This document shows, piece by piece, positions 1 to 7,902 of a stretch of DNA of 24,062 nt (positions within the stretch are counted from its first letter, which is position 1; each line of letters begins with the position of its first letter). Below the pieces are notes generated by a model. That model was given only the letters and a program-made list of their open reading frames with translations, was not told the DNA's origin and did no database searches. The translations under genes were made by a program, and so were the position numbers. The stretch spans positions 1 to 24,062 of the forward strand of contig CAXUDP010000052.1 in the NCBI GenBank assembly GCA_964249735.1, written 5' to 3'. The DNA comes from Lichenicola sp964249735. GTDB taxonomy: Bacteria; Pseudomonadota; Alphaproteobacteria; Acetobacterales; Acetobacteraceae.

Positions 1-1166
1 GCGAACAGCACGGTGAACATGCTGGTCGGGATGCCCATCGCCTTGAGGATGATGCCCGAATAGAAGTCGACGTTCGGGTACAGCTTGCGCTGCACGAAAT
101 ACGGGTCCTCCAGCGCCACCTTCTCCAGCTCCACCGCGAGGTCGAGCATCGGCTCGTCGGTGATGCCGAGCTCGGCCAGCACCTCGTGGCAGGTGCGCTG
201 CATGATCTTCGCCCGCGGGTCGAAGTTCTTGTACACCCGGTGGCCGAAGCCCATCAGCTTCACGCCCGAGTTCTTGTCCTTCACCTTGGCCACGAAGTTG
301 GGGATGTTCTCCTTCGTGCCGATGTCGGCCAGCATCTTGAGCACCGCCTCGTTGGCGCCGCCATGCGCCGGGCCCCAGAGGGCGGCGATGCCGGCGGCGA
401 TGCAGGCGAACGGGTTGGCGCCGGTGGAGCCGGCCAGGCGCACGGTCGAGGTGGACGCGTTCTGCTCGTGGTCGGCATGCAGGATCAGGATGCGATCCAT
501 CGCCCGGGCGAGCACCGGGCTCACCTGATAGGGCTCCGACGGCATCGCGAACATCATGTAGAGGAAGTTCTCGGCGTAGGAGAGGTCGTTGCGCGGATAC
601 ACGAACGGGAACCCCATCGTGTACTTGTAGGCCCAGGCGGCGAGCGTCGGCACCTTGGCGATCAGGCGCAGCGCCGAGATCTCGCGCTGCTTCGGATCGG
701 CGATGTCGAGGTGGTCGTGGTAGAACGCCGACAGCGCGCCGACCACGCCGCACAAGATCGCCATCGGATGGGCGTCGCGGCGGAAGCCGTTGAAGAAGTG
801 GCGCAGCTGCTCGTGCAGCATGGTGTGCTGCTTGATCTGGGCGATGAACGCGTCGTTCTGCGCCCCCGTCGGCATCTCGCCGTTCAGCAGCAGGTAGGCC
901 ACCTCCATGAAGGTGGCGCCCTCGGCCAGCTGGTCGATCGGGTAGCCGCGATGCAGCAGCACGCCCTCGTCGCCGTCGATGAAGGTGATCCGGCTTTCGC
1001 AGGCCGCCGTGGTGCCATAGGCGGGATCAAAGGTGAACACGCCGAGCTCGGCCTGCAGCCTGCGTATGTCGGCCACCGCCGGGCCCAGCGTTCCGGTCAG
1101 CACCGGGAGGGTGGCGGTCTTGCCGTCATAGGAAACGGTGGCGGTGCCGGAGGCAGTCGGGCTCAT
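1..1166 (-). CDS. gltA: Citrate synthase (type II, hexameric class), 3' end outside window
   Basis: Condenses acetyl-CoA and oxaloacetate to citrate, the entry step of the TCA cycle, in the cytosol. The ATG at 1166 is preceded by AGGA about 8 nt upstream, and 388 codons are visible before the left edge. The Escherichia coli enzyme is 427 residues, so roughly 40 C-terminal residues are missing because of the window boundary, not a break. The three catalytic residues of the family are present: His268 in PAHGGANEA, His309 in GFGHRVYKNFDPRA and Asp367 in YPNVDFYSG. The stretch LHADHEQNASTSTVRLAGS is also typical of GltA. It is transcribed away from sixA, separated by 147 bp that carry a plausible promoter, so it is probably its own unit. 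The function is secure. Confidence 0.96.
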   Translation of the reverse strand, partial: MSPTASGTATVSYDGKTATLPVLTGTLGPAVADIRRLQAELGVFTFDPAYGTTAACESRITFIDGDEGVLLHRGYPIDQLAEGATFMEVAYLLLNGEMPTGAQNDAFIAQIKQHTMLHEQLRHFFNGFRRDAHPMAILCGVVGALSAFYHDHLDIADPKQREISALRLIAKVPTLAAWAYKYTMGFPFVYPRNDLSYAENFLYMMFAMPSEPYQVSPVLARAMDRILILHADHEQNASTSTVRLAGSTGANPFACIAAGIAALWGPAHGGANEAVLKMLADIGTKENIPNFVAKVKDKNSGVKLMGFGHRVYKNFDPRAKIMQRTCHEVLAELGITDEPMLDLAVELEKVALEDPYFVQRKLYPNVDFYSGIILKAMGIPTSMFTVLF

Positions 1167-1252
1167 GGAATGTTCCTGCTGCAAGGCGCACGACGCGGCG
1201 GCGGTGGAGCTGCCAGGTGGTGCGCGTCGGTGCGTGCCCGACTGAGGCAACG

Positions 1253-1282
1253 AAGATAGAGGCGAAGGAAATCTGGTGGCAA
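1253..1282 (-). promoter_or_regulatory. Candidate promoter of gltA
   Basis: On the minus strand TTGCCA (1282-1277) and TATCTT (1258-1253) are separated by 18 bp, resembling sigma-70 -35 and -10 boxes. They lie about 90 bp upstream of the gltA ATG. The patch is also locally less GC-rich than its surroundings. This is by-eye matching only. Confidence 0.35.
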
Positions 1283-1297
1283 CCGTGCCGGGGCAGG

Positions 1298-1314
1298 ACG
1301 GGCGTCACGCCCGT
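1298..1314 (-). terminator. Hairpin immediately after the sixA stop
   Basis: ACGGGCG - TCA - CGCCCGT (1298-1304, 1308-1314) is a perfect 7-bp stem with a 3-nt loop, starting at the sixA stop codon. A second, mutually exclusive hairpin GCCCG-TCA-CGGGC (1309-1313, 1317-1321) shares one arm. No T-tract follows on the minus strand, so this is not a canonical intrinsic terminator. It may still end or stabilise the sixA transcript. Confidence 0.35.
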
Positions 1315-1808
1315 CACGGGCCGATCAGCTGCAGGCTGCCAACCGTTCCGAGCGGAACGAGGCCGGACCAGTCGGTCTCGACGGAGAAGCAGGCCAGGGT
1401 GCAGGTCGGCAACCCGTCGCGCAGCGCCGCGGGTGCGTGCGGTTCGGCCAGATGCAGGGCCAGCGCGTGCAGGCCGGGGTTGTGCCCGATCAGAAGCAGG
1501 GTGCCAATCTCGGCGGGGACCGCTCGAAGCGCCGACAGCAGCAGGGCAGGCTCGGCGAGATACAGGACGTTCGTCACCTGCACCGACGGCGCCGGCTCGA
1601 ACGCGCCCAGCAGCTCGAAGGTGCGCCGGGTGCGCAGCGCGCTGCTGAGCAGAACGTGCTGCGGCACGAGGCGGAGGCGGCGCATCTCGTGACCCAGCGC
1701 GTCGGCATCGCGACGGCCGCGCGCGTCGAGGTCGCGGCCATGATCGGCCGTCGCGCCGGCTTCGGCCTTGGCATGACGCAGCAGCAACAGCCGGCGCGGC
1801 CTGGTCAC
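1314..1808 (-). CDS. SixA-type phosphohistidine phosphatase (histidine phosphatase superfamily)
   Basis: A 164-residue cytosolic protein of the SixA branch of the histidine phosphatase superfamily, which removes phosphate through a phosphohistidine intermediate. SixA itself acts on phosphohistidine in phosphorelay or phosphotransferase proteins; the substrate here is not known. The RHG-type motif is RHAK at 11-14 (nucleophile His12), the second Arg lies in SSALRTRRT (55-63), Glu86 is a candidate acid, and the second catalytic His is His109 in GHNPGL. The start is GTG at 1808 and overlaps the chorismate mutase stop by 4 bp (GTGA), indicating translational coupling. Nothing ties it directly to chorismate metabolism; the pairing may only reflect operon packing. 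Confidence 0.85.
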   Translation of the reverse strand: MTRPRRLLLLRHAKAEAGATADHGRDLDARGRRDADALGHEMRRLRLVPQHVLLSSALRTRRTFELLGAFEPAPSVQVTNVLYLAEPALLLSALRAVPAEIGTLLLIGHNPGLHALALHLAEPHAPAALRDGLPTCTLACFSVETDWSGLVPLGTVGSLQLIGP

Positions 1809-2122
1809 GCCGGATCCGGCGGGCGGGCCAGGGCTTCGTGGTGGCGGATCACCTCGCGGATCACGAAGGCCAGGAACTTCTCGGCGAAGTCCGGGTCGAG
1901 CCGGGCCTCGTGCGCCAGTTCCCGCAGCCGTGCCACCTGCTGCGCCTCGCGGGCGGGATCGGCGGGCGGCATGCCGTGGGCCGCCTTGAGGCGACCGACC
2001 GCCTGGGTGCAGCGGAAGCGTTCCGCCAGCATGTGGATCAGGGCGGCGTCGATGTTGTCGATGCTGCGGCGCAGCTCCCCGAGGCTGTCGGCAGCGCCGG
2101 CGTGGCCCGCACCCGTGTCCAC
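1805..2122 (-). CDS. Chorismate mutase, monofunctional AroQ type (alphaproteobacterial clade)
   Basis: Converts chorismate to prephenate on the way to phenylalanine and tyrosine, as a small all-helical AroQ dimer. Numbered from the longer possible start (GTG at 2191, 128 residues), the E. coli P-protein active-site residues map at a constant offset of 30: Arg41, Arg58, Lys69, Asp78, Arg81 and Glu82. The position of E. coli Gln88 is His118, in a RHHEA stretch I associate with alphaproteobacterial AroQ proteins. I chose the GTG at 2122 (105 residues) because it has GGGAGG 5 nt upstream and still contains the whole domain. The GTG at 2191 has no ribosome site and lies inside a 20-bp palindrome. 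The 3' end overlaps sixA by 4 bp. Confidence 0.85.
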   Translation of the reverse strand: MDTGAGHAGAADSLGELRRSIDNIDAALIHMLAERFRCTQAVGRLKAAHGMPPADPAREAQQVARLRELAHEARLDPDFAEKFLAFVIREVIRHHEALARPPDPA

Positions 2123-2184
2123 CAGCGCCTCCCGCTTTGGTCCTGCCGATCCCTGCACGGCCTGGGCGCAGGCTTCAAGGGGTG

Positions 2185-2204
2185 ATGACACCGATCGGTG
2201 TCAT
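2185..2204. promoter_or_regulatory. Perfect 20-bp palindrome, candidate operator
   Basis: The core TGACACCGATCGGTGTCA (2186-2203) extends by one A/T pair on each side to a perfect 20-bp inverted repeat with no loop. It spans the stop codon of the metallophosphatase and lies about 62 bp upstream of the preferred chorismate mutase start. A loop-free palindrome of this length suits a site for a dimeric regulator better than a terminator hairpin. Confidence 0.5.
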
Positions 2205-2950
2205 TCGTCGTCGGTGGCGGGCAGGTCGATCCAGGCGAGATGGCCGCCCTTGCCGGCGCCGGTGTCGGTGAAGATCGCCAGGCCCCCGGCGCGGCCGCGC
2301 TTGCGCCAAGGGCGGCCGTCGGTGCTGCGCTGGTCATGGCCGCAATACACGGTGAAGCCGTCCGGGATGTGGTCGATCCAGTTCAGCCGGCGCTCCGGGA
2401 AGCCATCCTCCTGCATCCGGCCGGTGGTCTCGCCGAACAGGGCGCGGGACAGCAGGTGGGTGACGCGTTCCAGGCCGGGCGGCGGGGTCTGGTGCAGCAT
2501 CCCGGTGTGGAAGCCGCCATGCACGAAGCCGACCCGGCCGCGCACCAGCCAGGCAGGAGCGCGTGCGATCTCGGCGTGGGCGCGCATGGCCAGCGAGTCG
2601 TCCAGCTGCGCCAGGGTGGCTTCCAGCGGTGGATCAGGGCGCATGCGGTGGCCGGCGAGCGCGCGGCCAAGCTTGCGGTCATGATTGCCGAGCAGGAACA
2701 GGCCGCGGTTCTCATCGATCAGGCGGAACATGGTGCGCAGCACCTGGGCGCTGTTCGGGCCGTGGTCGACCAGGTCGCCGAGCTGGATCACGAAGCGCTC
2801 GGTGGCGACGGCGTGGCTGAAGGCGACGGCGTCGCCGTGCACGTCGCCAACGATGCGCAGCGGGCGATCGGGCGGAATCAGCCGCGGCGGCAGGAAGGGA
2901 ACCGGCGGAGGCGACGGTTCCGGGCCGCCGACCTGCTGCGCCCCGCTCAC
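2201..2950 (-). CDS. Metallophosphoesterase, PPP (Ser/Thr phosphatase / ApaH-like) type
   Basis: A 249-residue two-metal phosphatase of the PPP fold. All signature blocks are visible in order: GDVHG (35-39), GDLVDHG (58-64), GNHD (88-91), VHGG (143-146) and GHD (204-206). The usual Arg of the GDxVDRG block is His63, and GNHD replaces GNHE; both variants occur in prokaryotic members. The substrate cannot be read from the sequence: protein phosphatase, diadenosine tetraphosphatase and other phosphoesterase roles all remain open. Residues 1-29 are Pro/Gly-rich and probably disordered. The GTG start at 2950 has GAGG 7 nt upstream and overlaps the photolyase stop by 4 bp, so it is translated with phrB. 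Confidence 0.83.
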   Translation of the reverse strand: MSGAQQVGGPEPSPPPVPFLPPRLIPPDRPLRIVGDVHGDAVAFSHAVATERFVIQLGDLVDHGPNSAQVLRTMFRLIDENRGLFLLGNHDRKLGRALAGHRMRPDPPLEATLAQLDDSLAMRAHAEIARAPAWLVRGRVGFVHGGFHTGMLHQTPPPGLERVTHLLSRALFGETTGRMQEDGFPERRLNWIDHIPDGFTVYCGHDQRSTDGRPWRKRGRAGGLAIFTDTGAGKGGHLAWIDLPATDDE

Positions 2951-4458
2951 TGCGCGGCCTCGGCGGGCTGGCCGCGGATGCTGTCACGAAATGCCAGCAG
3001 GGCCCGGTCGCGACCTTCCTCGAGGGGGATTATCGGGGTCGGATAATCGGCTCCGAGGCGCAGGCCGGCGGCGTCGAGCACCTGTCGGGGAGCCTCCCAG
3101 GGGCGGTGCAGCCAACGGTCAGGCAGGCGAGCCAGCTCGGGAACGTAGCGCCGGACGTAGCGGCCGTCCGGGTCGAACCGGGTGGCCTGGGTGACCGGGT
3201 TGAAGATGCGGAAGAAGGGCTGGCTGTCGGTGCCGCTGCCGGCGATCCACTGCCAACTGACGGCATTGGTGGCGAGGTCGGCGTCCACCAGGGTGTCCCA
3301 GAACCAGCGCTCGCCCTGCTGCCAGGACACCAGGAGGTGCTTGACCAGGAACGAGGCGGTGATCATGCGCACGCGGTTGTGCATCCAGCCCATCTGCCAG
3401 AGCTGGCGCATGCCGGCGTCGACGATCGGCACGCCGGTGCGGCCCTGCTGCCAGGCGCGGAAGCCGGACTCGTCATCGCGCCACGGCATGCGGGCATAGG
3501 CGAGGCGCATCGGCTGTTCGGGCAGGGTCGGGCTGTGTCGGAGCAGGTAGGCGGAGAAGTCGTGCCAGAGCAGCTCGTTCTGGAAGGTCGCGAAGCCGCC
3601 GGAGTCCTGCTTCAGCGCCGCTGCGGCGTCGCGGGCGGCGTACCAGACCTGCGTCGCCGACAGCTCGCCCCAGTGGAGATGGGGCGAGAGCATGGAAGTA
3701 CCGTCGGGATCGCCGGGGATGTTGCGCGAGGTGCCGTAGCTGTCGAGGTGGTCGGCGAGGAAGTCGTGCAGGCGGGTGTGGGCGCCGGCCTCGCCAGGGG
3801 TCCAGGCCTCGCGCAGGCCGCCGGCCCAGTCCGGATGGGTCGGCAGCAGGTGCCAGTCCTCCAGGCGGTCGCTGGCGGGCAGGGTGTCGGGGCCCGGGAT
3901 GTGGGACGGCGCCGGCAGCGGCAGGTCGGGGGCCGGGAGGGCGCGGCAGGCGTTGGCGAACGGGCCGTAGACGCCGTAGCGGGTGCCGGTCTTGGAGCGG
4001 ATCGCGTCCAGGTCGAACAGGGTGGCGACGCGGTGCGGCACCAGCGAGCGGTTGTCGGCCTGCAGGGCGGCCGCGACCGTCTCGTCGAGGCGGCGCAGCC
4101 AGGGCTCGTGCGGCAGGCCGCATTGCACGGTGTCGGCACCGACCTCCCGGGCCAGGGCGGGGATGATCGCGGCGGCGTCGCCGCGGCGCAGGATCAGGGT
4201 GGTGCCGCGCTCGGCGAAGGCGCGGCCGAGCGCCTCGAGGCTGTGGTGCAGCCACCACAGCGAGGCGCCGCCGGGAGCCCATTCGCCGCCGGTCGCCTGG
4301 TCCAGCACGAACACCGGCAGCACCCGCTCGGACCGGGCCAGGGCCGCGACGAGGGCGCGGTTGTCGGCCAGGCGCAGGTCCTGCCTGAGCCAAAGCAGCG
4401 ACACCCCGCCGGAAGGGGTAGGCAGCGGCGTCCGGGCCTTCGCCGTGCGGCGGGTCAT
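2947..4458 (-). CDS. phrB: Deoxyribodipyrimidine photolyase (class I CPD photolyase)
   Basis: Light-driven repair of cyclobutane pyrimidine dimers using reduced FAD and an antenna chromophore. At 503 residues it is close to the E. coli enzyme (472) with an N-terminal extension of about 17. The antenna (Rossmann) domain begins at LLWLRQDLRL (21-30). The FAD domain includes SMLSPHLHWGELS (255-267), NELLWHDF (294-301), GRTGVPIVDAGMRQL (339-353), MHNRVRM (359-365) and WQWIAGSGTDSQPFFRIFNP (402-421). These are the flavin and dimer contacts of the CPD class, not of (6-4) photolyases or cryptochromes. The ATG at 4458 has GAGG 4 nt upstream. It lies 82 bp downstream of pdeM, so repair genes are adjacent. 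An inverted repeat sits just upstream of the start. Confidence 0.95.
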   Translation of the reverse strand: MTRRTAKARTPLPTPSGGVSLLWLRQDLRLADNRALVAALARSERVLPVFVLDQATGGEWAPGGASLWWLHHSLEALGRAFAERGTTLILRRGDAAAIIPALAREVGADTVQCGLPHEPWLRRLDETVAAALQADNRSLVPHRVATLFDLDAIRSKTGTRYGVYGPFANACRALPAPDLPLPAPSHIPGPDTLPASDRLEDWHLLPTHPDWAGGLREAWTPGEAGAHTRLHDFLADHLDSYGTSRNIPGDPDGTSMLSPHLHWGELSATQVWYAARDAAAALKQDSGGFATFQNELLWHDFSAYLLRHSPTLPEQPMRLAYARMPWRDDESGFRAWQQGRTGVPIVDAGMRQLWQMGWMHNRVRMITASFLVKHLLVSWQQGERWFWDTLVDADLATNAVSWQWIAGSGTDSQPFFRIFNPVTQATRFDPDGRYVRRYVPELARLPDRWLHRPWEAPRQVLDAAGLRLGADYPTPIIPLEEGRDRALLAFRDSIRGQPAEAAQ

Positions 4459-4471
4459 CGTTCCTCTGGTC

Positions 4472-4488
4472 TCCGATCGTGTATCGGA
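4472..4488. promoter_or_regulatory. Inverted repeat upstream of phrB
   Basis: TCCGAT (4472-4477) and ATCGGA (4483-4488) are perfect 6-bp arms around CGTGT, ending 14 bp before the phrB start codon in the 82-bp pdeM-phrB gap. It could be an operator or a leader hairpin. It is short enough to be chance. Confidence 0.25.
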
Positions 4489-4540
4489 AGGAACAGATCA
4501 GCCCGGGGTTCGGTTTCGGTGCGGGCGCGTCACGGAGCGG

Positions 4541-5242
4541 TCAGGAGGCGCTCGCGCGCATCTCGGCCAGGGCGAAGCTGAACAGGCGCTCGGCGCCGAG
4601 CAGGAAGGCGCGGCCGCCGCGCGGGAACAGGGTGGCGATCGCCGGGTGCGACACGTCCAGGCCGCCGGTGTAGGCGCCGAAGGCGGGCATGATCATGCGG
4701 GCGGGATCGGCCACGAAGCAGGGGCGAGAGATCGGGCCGCCACGCGTCGCCACGCGGGCCTTGGGATGGTGGTGGCCGCAGATCTCGGCGCGTTCGGCCT
4801 CGTGTCGGAGGGAGCGGGCGCGGGATTCGTGGCGGAAGGCCAGCGGCCCGAGCCGGAAGGCGTCGCCGTGCTCGCCTGGCAGGCCGTCCGGCGGCAGCGG
4901 ATCATGGTTGCCGAGCACCCAGAACAAACGGGTGGCGGCGGCGATCCGGCGCAGCCGGTCGGCCTCGACGGGGGGCAGGCGGGCGGGGCCGCCGTTGTCG
5001 TGGAAGCTGTCGCCCAGCGCCACCACGATCTCGGGGCGCCAGTGGCAGACGCGGTTCAGGAGGCGGTCCAGGGTGATGCGGGTGTCCCAGGGCGGCAGCA
5101 GCGCGCCGCGGCGGGCGGCGGCGCTGCCCTTTTCCAGGTGCAGGTCGGCCACCGCGAGCAGCCGGGCGGCCGGCCAGTACAGCACGCCGGCCGGGTCGAG
5201 CATCACCCGCTCGGTCCCGATGTGGAAGGGCGCGGGACTCAC
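4541..5242 (-). CDS. pdeM: Ligase-associated DNA damage response endonuclease PdeM
   Basis: A 233-residue calcineurin-type metallo-phosphoesterase of the PdeM family, known as a partner of a bacterial Lhr-like helicase, an exonuclease and an ATP-dependent ligase. Metal-binding blocks run in order: ADLHLEKG (32-39), GDSFHDNG (77-84), GNHDP (111-115) and CGHHHP (155-160). The N-terminal part shaped like LDPAGVLYWPAARLLAVADLHLEKG is highly diagnostic. The start is GTG at 5242, overlapping the helicase stop by 4 bp (GTGA) with no Shine-Dalgarno of its own, so it is translationally coupled. Met14 (5203) is an alternative start. Neither the ligase nor the exonuclease is present in this window. Confidence 0.93.
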   Translation of the reverse strand: MSPAPFHIGTERVMLDPAGVLYWPAARLLAVADLHLEKGSAAARRGALLPPWDTRITLDRLLNRVCHWRPEIVVALGDSFHDNGGPARLPPVEADRLRRIAAATRLFWVLGNHDPLPPDGLPGEHGDAFRLGPLAFRHESRARSLRHEAERAEICGHHHPKARVATRGGPISRPCFVADPARMIMPAFGAYTGGLDVSHPAIATLFPRGGRAFLLGAERLFSFALAEMRASAS

Positions 5243-7848
5243 GGGCGGACCGGGCGCCGGCGAGGGGCGCGTCCCGCGAGGCCAGCTGGCGCGCGTTCCG
5301 CGCGACGGCCGGGCTGGCGGGTCAGGCGGCGCAGCTCCTGGGCGTGGCCGGGGGCGAGCACCAGCTCCTCCGTCGAGGGCTCGGCCTCGCCCATCGCCTC
5401 GGCCAGCAGCGCCTCGGTTTCGGCCAGCATGGCATCCTCGTCGGCCTCGTTGCGGACGAACTCGCGGCCGATGTCGAGCATCACCGGGATCGCCAGGGGG
5501 GACACGCGGGACAGGCGGACGACGCGGACGTGGTCCTGCACGCGCAGCAGCATGTCGGACAGGCGATCGACGTCGGTGAGACCGCCGGCGGCCTCGGCGC
5601 GTGTGGCGCGCAGCAGAACGTGGTCGGGCTGGTGGCGGCGCAGCACGTCGTACACGAGGTCGCTGTTCACCGTGACCTGTCGTCGGCTGCCGGTCTGACC
5701 GGGGTGCTGGCGCTCGATCAGGCCGGCGATCACGGCGACGTTGCGGAAGGTCCGCCGCAGCATCGAGCTTTCCCCCATCCACGCCTCCAGGTCGTCGCCC
5801 AGCATGTCGGGCGCGAATAGGTCGGGGATATCGCCGGGCGGGTTCGCGCACCAGAGGGCGATCGCGTAGTCGGTGGCGACAAAGCCGAGCGGCGCGGCGC
5901 CGTCGCGCGACAGGCGGCGGGTGAGCAGCATGCCCAGCGTCTGGTGCGCGTTGCGGCCCTCGAAGCAGTAGGCGACCAGGAAGTGGCGGCCGTGGCGGGG
6001 AAAGATCTCCACCAGAAGGTCGTCGGGACCGGGAAGCAGGGAGCGCTCCTGCTGCAGGGTGAGCCATTCGCGCACCGGCTCGGGGTAGTGCTGCCAGGCA
6101 GCGGGATCGTGCAGCATCTGCCGCACGCGGGCGGCGAGGCCGGAGGAGAGCGGGTACTTGGAGCCGGCGTAGGTGGGCACGGTGGGGTCGCCGTTGCCGC
6201 CTTCGGCCACTTCCACGGTGGTCTCGCGCAGGCGCAGGAACTTCAGCTTGCGGCCGGCGAACAAGAAGGCGTCGCCGGGGCGAAGGGCGTTGGCGAAGCC
6301 TTCCTCGATCTCGCCCAGGGTATATCCCCGAGGGCCGCCGAGGCGGACCTTGAGCACGGGGGCCTCGACAATGGTGCCGGCGTTCATGCGTGCCTGTCGG
6401 GCGACGCGCTCGCCGCGGATCTGGATCATTCCCTCGGAGTCTCGGAACAGCTTGCGGTAGCGCTCGTAGGCGAGCAGGGCGTAGCCGCCGTCCTCGACGA
6501 AGCCGAGCACGTCGTCGAAGTCGGCCCGGGTCAGGACGGCGTAGGGGGCAGCGGTGCGAACCTCGTCGTATAGCGCGTCGGCGGTGAAGGGGGCGGAGGC
6601 CGCCATCAGCAGCACGTGCTGGGCCAGCACGTCGAGGCCGCCCGGATGCGGGGGATCGCCGTCCAGCTCCATGGCGCGGACGCCGCCGATCGCGGCCTGG
6701 CATTCCAGCACCTCGAACCGGTTGGCAGGCACCAGGATGGCGTTGGAGGCCTCGTCCATGCGGTGGTTGGCGCGGCCGACCCGCTGCAGCAGGCGGGACA
6801 CGCCCTTGGGCGCGCCGACCTGGATCACCTGGTCGACGCCGCCCCAGTCGATGCCGAGGTCGAGCGAGGAGGTGGCGATCACGGCGCGCAAGCCCTCGGG
6901 CGCATCGGGACCGCGGGCCATGGCTGCCTCGACGCGTCGGCGCTGGCCGATGTCGAGGCTGCCGTGGTGCAGGGCGATCGGGAGGGTGTCGTCGTTGATG
7001 CGCCACAGGGCCGCGAACAGCAGCTCGGACTGGGCACGGGTGTTGACGAACACGATGGTCATGCCGGAGGCGGCGATCTTCTGGAGGATCACCGAGGCGC
7101 CGGCCAGGCCCATCCGGCCGGACCAGGGAACGTGGGCGTCGGGCAGCAGCATCGACAGGGCGGGCGGCGCGCCGGGCGGGGCCTCGATCAGGCGGGCCGG
7201 ACGCTCGGGCGTGCCGACATAGGTGCGCAGCGTGTCGGGATGGGCGACGGTGGCGGACAGGCCGATGCGGCGCGCGTCCGGTGCGAGGCGGAGCAGGCGG
7301 GCCAGGCAGAGGGCGAGCTGGTCGCCACGCTTGGTGCCGGCGAGCGCGTGCGCCTCGTCGATCACGATGCGGCGCAGGGCGCCGAAGGTGTCCGGGGCGT
7401 CGCGCCGGGATAGCAGCAGCACCAGGCTTTCGGGGGTGGTAAGCAGGATGTCGGGCGGGTGCGCGCGCTGCCTGGCGCGCCGGTCGGCGGGGGTGTCGCC
7501 GGTGCGTGTCTCGACGCGCAGGCGCAGGCGCATCTCCTCGACCGGGGCAGTGAGGTTGCGGGCGATGTCGGTGGCGAGCGCCTTGAGCGGGCTGACGTAG
7601 AGGGTGTGCAGGCGGTCGCGCTCGCCAGTCTCGTCCAGCTCCACCAGGCTGGGGAGGAAGCCGGCCAAGGTCTTGCCGCCGCCGGTGGGGGCGACCAGCA
7701 GCACGTCGTCACCGGACCGGGCCGCCTCCAGCACGGCGAGCTGGTGCGGGCGGGGGGTCCAGCCGCGTGCGGCGAACCAGTCGGCGAAGCGGGCGGGAAG
7801 CGGCGTCGGGACGGGGCAGGGGGTGGTCCGCTGTCTCCTGGAGGTCAT
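5239..7848 (-). CDS. lhr: Ligase-associated DNA damage response DEXH-box helicase (Lhr-like)
   Basis: An 869-residue superfamily 2 DNA helicase of the short Lhr (Lhr-core) type. Visible motifs are Walker A APTGGGKT (53-60), DEAH (164-167), SAT (198-200), ATSSLDLGIDWGG (325-337) and motif VI QRVGRANHR (355-363). The second half matches the winged-helix and Lhr-specific beta domain layout by length. The C-terminal 25 residues are Arg/Ala/Gly/Pro-rich and look disordered. Family members act as 3'-to-5' ATP-dependent translocases in DNA repair. The ATG at 7848 starts a two-gene unit with pdeM. The sequence before this ATG shows no clear ribosome site, so the exact start is less sure than the identity. 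The gene symbol is by family; 'ligase-associated' is a family name and no ligase is seen here. Confidence 0.94.
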   Translation of the reverse strand: MTSRRQRTTPCPVPTPLPARFADWFAARGWTPRPHQLAVLEAARSGDDVLLVAPTGGGKTLAGFLPSLVELDETGERDRLHTLYVSPLKALATDIARNLTAPVEEMRLRLRVETRTGDTPADRRARQRAHPPDILLTTPESLVLLLSRRDAPDTFGALRRIVIDEAHALAGTKRGDQLALCLARLLRLAPDARRIGLSATVAHPDTLRTYVGTPERPARLIEAPPGAPPALSMLLPDAHVPWSGRMGLAGASVILQKIAASGMTIVFVNTRAQSELLFAALWRINDDTLPIALHHGSLDIGQRRRVEAAMARGPDAPEGLRAVIATSSLDLGIDWGGVDQVIQVGAPKGVSRLLQRVGRANHRMDEASNAILVPANRFEVLECQAAIGGVRAMELDGDPPHPGGLDVLAQHVLLMAASAPFTADALYDEVRTAAPYAVLTRADFDDVLGFVEDGGYALLAYERYRKLFRDSEGMIQIRGERVARQARMNAGTIVEAPVLKVRLGGPRGYTLGEIEEGFANALRPGDAFLFAGRKLKFLRLRETTVEVAEGGNGDPTVPTYAGSKYPLSSGLAARVRQMLHDPAAWQHYPEPVREWLTLQQERSLLPGPDDLLVEIFPRHGRHFLVAYCFEGRNAHQTLGMLLTRRLSRDGAAPLGFVATDYAIALWCANPPGDIPDLFAPDMLGDDLEAWMGESSMLRRTFRNVAVIAGLIERQHPGQTGSRRQVTVNSDLVYDVLRRHQPDHVLLRATRAEAAGGLTDVDRLSDMLLRVQDHVRVVRLSRVSPLAIPVMLDIGREFVRNEADEDAMLAETEALLAEAMGEAEPSTEELVLAPGHAQELRRLTRQPGRRAERAPAGLAGRAPRRRPVRP

Positions 7849-7902
7849 GGCACAGCAGATAGGATGCCCCGGCGCCCAGGGGAACGGTCCGTCGAGGCGG
7901 GT

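Noticed and set aside
186..1259. Long plus-strand frame opposite gltA, and similar long frames opposite lhr, ilvB, ilvC and the 651-residue gene
   Set aside because: They are out-of-frame or antisense readings of strongly conserved genes, rich in Arg, Ala, Gly and His, with no family resemblance; such frames are expected at very high GC.
4541..7006. An 821-codon minus-strand frame that contains PdeM at its C-terminus
   Set aside because: The upstream part is an out-of-frame reading of lhr; only the part from GTG 5242 encodes the PdeM family sequence, overlapping the lhr stop by 4 bp.
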